Positions 61,008 through 64,000 of a stretch of 64,000 nt of DNA are shown piece by piece. Numbering within the stretch: the stretch's first letter is position 1; every line of letters begins with the position of its first letter. Origin of the DNA: CAWAYR01 sp050250875 (lineage in GTDB: Bacteria > Acidobacteriota > Vicinamibacteria > Vicinamibacterales > UBA2999); NCBI GenBank assembly GCA_050250875.1, contig JBFWNV010000012.1:42855-106854 (forward strand). Direction: 5' to 3'. A program made the translations under genes and the position numbers. The notes under the pieces were generated by a model that searched no databases, was not told the origin of the DNA, and was given only the letters and a program-made list of their open reading frames with translations.

Positions 61008-61176
61008 ATGTCCGAGACCGAGTACGGCACCAATGAAGGGGCTGCCGCGCGTGCTCGCGGTCCTCGACCGCGAGCGGTTGCCGGCCAGCTTCTACATTCC
61101 GGCCGTGAGCGCCATCCTGGCGCCGGCGATCACGAATTAGGGCCGGCACGGGATCGCCTTGCCAGATCATGGCTGA
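61008..61176 (+). pseudogene. Polysaccharide deacetylase fragment
   Basis: ETEYGTNEG at 61011 shifts frame into RVLAVLDRERLPASFYIPA and then, past an in-frame TAG at 61138-61140, GRHGIALPDHG. These are the consecutive conserved elements of the NodB/polysaccharide deacetylase start (YG...R.L..LD...ipATFf.pg and GHEIA.HG). Only about 55 residues survive, with a frameshift and internal stop, so it is non-functional. Confidence 0.65.
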
Positions 61177-61430
61177 CGGTAAAGGCGGAGTGCGCGATCT
61201 CGCCGGACTCCTGAGTCGATGCCGGCCTCGGTGGCGCGCTGGTTGTGCGCCGGGGCCACACTTTGTCGCTCATCTACGCGTCTTGAACGCGCGTTCAATG
61301 GGCCGAGGTCTCGACGCACACTGAACACCAGTTGGCACTCGGCGCTGTCTGAACACCGACGACGATCCGCATCAGTGCGCCGGGCGGGCGCTCTGGCATG
61401 TCGCAATTTGTGGCAGCCCCGCGTTTGTCA

Positions 61431-61459
61431 TTGACAGCCTTTCAAGTGGATCGTAACGT
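61431..61459 (+). promoter_or_regulatory. Possible sigma-70 promoter of the cytochrome c/monooxygenase-like gene
   Basis: TTGACA at 61431-61436, a 17-bp spacer and TAACGT at 61454-61459. The -35 match is perfect and the -10 weak. The predicted leader before ATG 61512 is about 45 nt. Confidence 0.4.
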
Positions 61460-61511
61460 CGATACTGTGCTGAGGTCGATCTTTTTCGACGTTTCGCTGA
61501 GGGGTGCGTAT

Positions 61512-62921
61512 ATGAAGCTGAGAGTTGCGGCGTTGGTCTTGTCGTGCATGGGCTTGGCGGCAACTGCATCGGCCGGAGATACGGTCCCGACTTTTAGTAA
61601 GGACGTAGCGCCCATTCTGTACGAGAAGTGCGTCAGTTGCCACCGGCCCGGCGAAGTGGCGCCTATGTCGCTGATGACCTATGCGGAAACGCGGCCGTGG
61701 GTGAGGTCGATACGCGCCAAAGTCGTGAACCGCCAGATGCCGCCGTGGCACGCCGACCCGCGGTTCGGTACCTTCCGCAACGATCCCTCGCTGACGCCAG
61801 AACAGATTGCGACTGTTACCGGGTGGATAGACGGCGGCGCGCCGAAGGGCAGCGACGAGGACCTGCCGCCGCAGCCGACTTTTGCCACCGGCTGGCAGGG
61901 GGGCACGCCTGACGTCGTCATCGAGATGCCAGAGACGCCGGTTCAAGCTGAGGGTGAGATTCCCAATGATTACGTTTGGGTTGAGAACCCGTTTAAGGAG
62001 GATGTGTTCGCGTCGGCATTGGAACTGCGCCCGGGCAACCGCGCTGTCGTTCACCATCTGCGTATCGACGTCGTGAAGCTGCCTGAGGGGCACAAAGTGG
62101 TGAATGGGACCCTTTACGGACCCGACGGGCAGAAGGCAAGGTCTGATGGAGGCGGTGGCTCGGACGTGATCAACGAGGACGGTGAGCGCCATCACCTGAT
62201 CGCTTGGGTGCCGGGGCGCACTCTAGAGCGCTTCCGTCCTGCGACCGGTAAGCGGATCGCCGCCGGGCACTGGTTCCGCTTCAATACGCACTATCAGCCG
62301 AACGGAACGGAAACCACTGACCGCTCGAAGCTGGGCATATGGCTCAGCAAAGTGCCCGTGACGCACGAAGTGTTCACGCGCGGCGTCGGCACGTCGCTGC
62401 CCACCGAGCCGAATGAGACCCGCTTTACGGTAGACGGCAGGGAAATCGTGGTGAGGTCGGACAACGGCGAAGTAGTGCAGCGAGCCGGCGACGAGCGGAA
62501 GGGCATCCCGAACATCCCGCCGTACGCCGAGAACTGGAAGATCGTCGGCGTCACGCCAATCACTACGCCAATTACGGTGTACGTGATGTCCCCCCATATG
62601 CACCTCCGCGGAAAAGACCTGACGTGGATCGCGACGTATCCAGATGGCCGTGAGGAGACGCTCCTCAGCGTACCCAATTACGATTTTAACTGGCAGCTGA
62701 ACTACGAGCTCAAGACGCCGGTCAAGCTTCCAGCCGGGAGCAAGATCACGGCGATCGCGCACTACGACAATAGCGTCAACAACCGCTACAACCCCGGCCC
62801 TGACAAAGAAGTGTTCTGGTCCGAGCAAAGCTGGGACGAAATGTTTCTGCCGTATCTTGAATACACCGTCGACAGCCATACCACGACGCCAAAGGCTGAA
62901 ACGTCACGCCAGCAGCGATAG
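61512..62921 (+). CDS. Cytochrome c fused to a copper type II monooxygenase-like (PHM) domain
   Basis: Exported protein of 469 residues. Signal peptide 1-21 (ALVLSCMGLAATASAG), c-type haem CVSCH at 40-44 in a short cytochrome domain followed by PPWHADP, then two PHM-like jelly-roll domains with candidate copper ligands in AVVHHLRID and MSPHMHLRGKD. ATG 61512 begins the signal, so the longer upstream frame is rejected. Third positions are visibly richer in A and T than in neighbours (for example ACTTTTAGTAAG near the haem), pointing to a different origin. It lies alone between pseudogenes and has its own hairpin terminator. Confidence 0.88.
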   Translation: MKLRVAALVLSCMGLAATASAGDTVPTFSKDVAPILYEKCVSCHRPGEVAPMSLMTYAETRPWVRSIRAKVVNRQMPPWHADPRFGTFRNDPSLTPEQIATVTGWIDGGAPKGSDEDLPPQPTFATGWQGGTPDVVIEMPETPVQAEGEIPNDYVWVENPFKEDVFASALELRPGNRAVVHHLRIDVVKLPEGHKVVNGTLYGPDGQKARSDGGGGSDVINEDGERHHLIAWVPGRTLERFRPATGKRIAAGHWFRFNTHYQPNGTETTDRSKLGIWLSKVPVTHEVFTRGVGTSLPTEPNETRFTVDGREIVVRSDNGEVVQRAGDERKGIPNIPPYAENWKIVGVTPITTPITVYVMSPHMHLRGKDLTWIATYPDGREETLLSVPNYDFNWQLNYELKTPVKLPAGSKITAIAHYDNSVNNRYNPGPDKEVFWSEQSWDEMFLPYLEYTVDSHTTTPKAETSRQQR

Positions 62922-62937
62922 CGCTGCTGGCGTGACG
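62902..62937 (+). terminator. Perfect 16-bp hairpin across the stop codon
   Basis: CGTCACGCCAGCAGCG (62902-62917) pairs with CGCTGCTGGCGTGACG (62922-62937) across the loop ATAG. The stop codon TAG of the gene lies in the loop, and a short T-containing run (GTTGTCCTT) follows. Strong stem, weak U-tract, so intrinsic termination or 3'-end protection is plausible. Confidence 0.7.
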
Positions 62938-63384
62938 GTTGTCCTTCCCTTGGGCAACGCCATGCCATGTCTCGCCTCGATTATCGCTGGTGGCTTCGGC
63001 CAGGTTCGTTCCTGATCGCCGCTGCTGCACGTGCGACCGACAGGCGGTAGCGTTTGGAACCCAAGCTGGCAGGGGGGGGCTCGACGCTCGAACTTGGCCA
63101 TTCGGATACTGGGCCGGCTCTGAGACTCCAGGATCGATCTCGCCGAAGGTGCGAACTGGTAATCTCGCAGATTGGCGGAGCTGTCTCGGGCGCGTCCGTC
63201 CGCACGGCGCACGCCCTCCTCTGTGGATGCCTCGACTTTAGGTAACGTCGCCATGGGGGGCGTGTGTTGCAGGGGCGCACTTGGCCTGCGGCGGCGTGGC
63301 GTCGCGGGTGGTAAGCCCCTCCCCCGGGGCCCCTGCGGTGTCGCCGTCGCTCTCGCGCTACTGTTTGGCGGCATCGCCACCGCT
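62938..63384. other. 447-bp region without a recognisable gene
   Basis: Open frames exist on both strands but have poor codon bias and no family resemblance. G-runs occur at 63071-63078 and 63253-63258, and a CCCCTCCCCCGGGGCCCC palindromic string near 63316-63333. Likely debris between the monooxygenase-like gene and the IS66 remnant. Confidence 0.45.
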
Positions 63385-64000
63385 ACTCGCCAGGATATAG
63401 CAGACTTTGTTTAGCGGGTCGCAAGCCGGCCGGGTCCAGGCCACGTTGATCGAGCGCGCGGAGGCGGAGGCGAGTACCTGCTGGGTCTGAGCGCCGCGCA
63501 CGATACGATTTGCCGCCCCAGAATTTGCGCGTGACGATCGCCGGGCGGAGGGCGTGCTCGGCGCGCCAGTTCGTCGCGTCGCGGGCGGGATGACCGAGAA
63601 AGGTCAGGATCGCGGCGGCTTCGGTGGTCAGATGTGCCGCGAAGCGCACACGTCAGGTGCCGGCGAGCGGATCGCGGCGAGCACCAGGAGGGTCTGGGCG
63701 AACAGGCGGCCGCGCGCGGCGGCGAAGCCGGGCGGCGACGTGGCGCCGCGGTCACGGAGCGCGAGCGCGGTCTGCAAGAGGCGGCGAATCTGCCGGGGTA
63801 GCCGGCTCCGCGGATGATCGAGTGCAGGAGGGGGCAGCGACGGCGCATATGCGCGAGACCGGTCTGATGCGTCGCGTGCGTGGAGCGGCGATAGGGCGCC
63901 CAGCCATCGCAGACCAGCACGCCCGCGAAGTCGGCGCCGAGCCAGGCCGCGGCGTCGTCGAAGCCGCAGCCGGCGGCGATCCGATGGACCGTCGTCGACG
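63385..64000 (-). pseudogene. IS66-family transposase remnant, continues beyond the window
   Basis: On the minus strand from the right edge: DFAGVLVCDGWAPYRRSTHATHQ and AHMRRRCPLLHSI, a frame change, LLQTALALRDRG, another change, then LTFLGHPARDATNWRAEHALRP and finally GAQTQQVLAS in yet another frame. These are ordered C-terminal motifs of IS66 TnpC (DGW, HATHQ, ATNWRAE). At least three frame changes make it inactive. The N-terminal part lies outside the window; no terminal repeat is visible. Confidence 0.85.

Noticed and set aside
63172..63414. Small plus-strand protein ending at 63414
   Set aside because: No ribosome-binding site, weak codon bias, and located in debris next to a broken transposase.
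1..64000. tRNA, rRNA genes and CRISPR arrays
   Set aside because: No T-loop GTTCGANTC context with a matching acceptor stem, no rRNA-like tract and no regularly spaced short repeats were noticed. A tRNAscan and CRISPR search would be decisive.

Overview
The window reads as chromosome of a high-GC (roughly two-thirds G+C or more, strong G/C at third codon positions), Gram-negative, respiring bacterium. The Gram-negative reading rests on a TolC-type outer-membrane factor, an RND pump, an outer-membrane beta-barrel, lipoproteins, Tat signals and c-type cytochromes. The gene mix (ADP-forming acyl-CoA synthetase, DUF4118 histidine kinase, solitary extra GroEL, virginiamycin-B-lyase-like cytochrome) would fit an environmental Acidobacteriota-like organism. 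That assignment is inference, because no rRNA or ribosomal protein gene is present.

Layout. 1-3.6 kb: end of a ferredoxin reductase gene, a DUF488 gene, a decayed DNA glycosylase remnant and an intact IS481-family element with terminal inverted repeats and a GCTAGC target duplication. The element sits in the 3' end of a small membrane-protein gene, and two copies of a box-plus-hairpin repeat flank this segment. 3.6-12.8 kb: a methionine-rich multicopper oxidase, a beta-barrel protein, an RND/MFP/OMF efflux operon and its divergent AraC-type regulator. 12.8-22.8 kb: a di-haem peroxidase, an NDP-forming acyl-CoA synthetase with a downstream membrane protein, and a complete Mrp Na+/H+ antiporter operon (fused A-B, then C, D, E, F, G). 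23.2-26.7 kb: two overlapping paralogous genes, each encoding a HAD phosphatase domain fused to a HerA-like ATPase. 27-35 kb: CapA, a secreted protein, a Tat-exported FkbM methyltransferase, DUF4256, a VOC protein and a TldD/TldE pair in which only TldD has a Tat signal.

35-55.5 kb is a dense stress and nucleic-acid-repair district. It holds groEL plus a phosphotransferase-like gene; a four-gene operon with PRPP synthetase and a phosphoribosyltransferase; a helix-hairpin-helix protein; a PAS histidine kinase; a four-gene operon (HPF-cold-shock fusion, PolX polymerase, NAD+-dependent DNA ligase with a frameshift, small protein); and, convergent to it, a five-gene operon (Hsp20, phosphotransferase-kinase fusion, bisphosphate nucleotidase-archease fusion, RtcB RNA ligase, AMP-ligase/ACP/PlsC fusion). 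The genes suggest protection of ribosomes and proteins, re-joining of DNA and RNA ends, nucleotide salvage and membrane repair after stress.

55.7-64 kb starts with a cytochrome/streptogramin-lyase-like protein, an FG-GAP propeller and a Tat-type metallo-hydrolase. It then becomes a decayed island: a penicillin acylase pseudogene with several frameshifts, a polysaccharide deacetylase fragment, one intact but compositionally different cytochrome c/copper monooxygenase-like gene with its own promoter-like site and terminator hairpin, and a broken IS66-type transposase running off the right edge.

The most unusual system is the tandem HAD-ATPase pair. The first copy has lost the HAD nucleophile aspartate but keeps Walker B. 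The second keeps the HAD nucleophile but has lost the Walker B glutamate. The nucleotidase-archease fusion beside rtcB is the next strongest candidate for undescribed biology.
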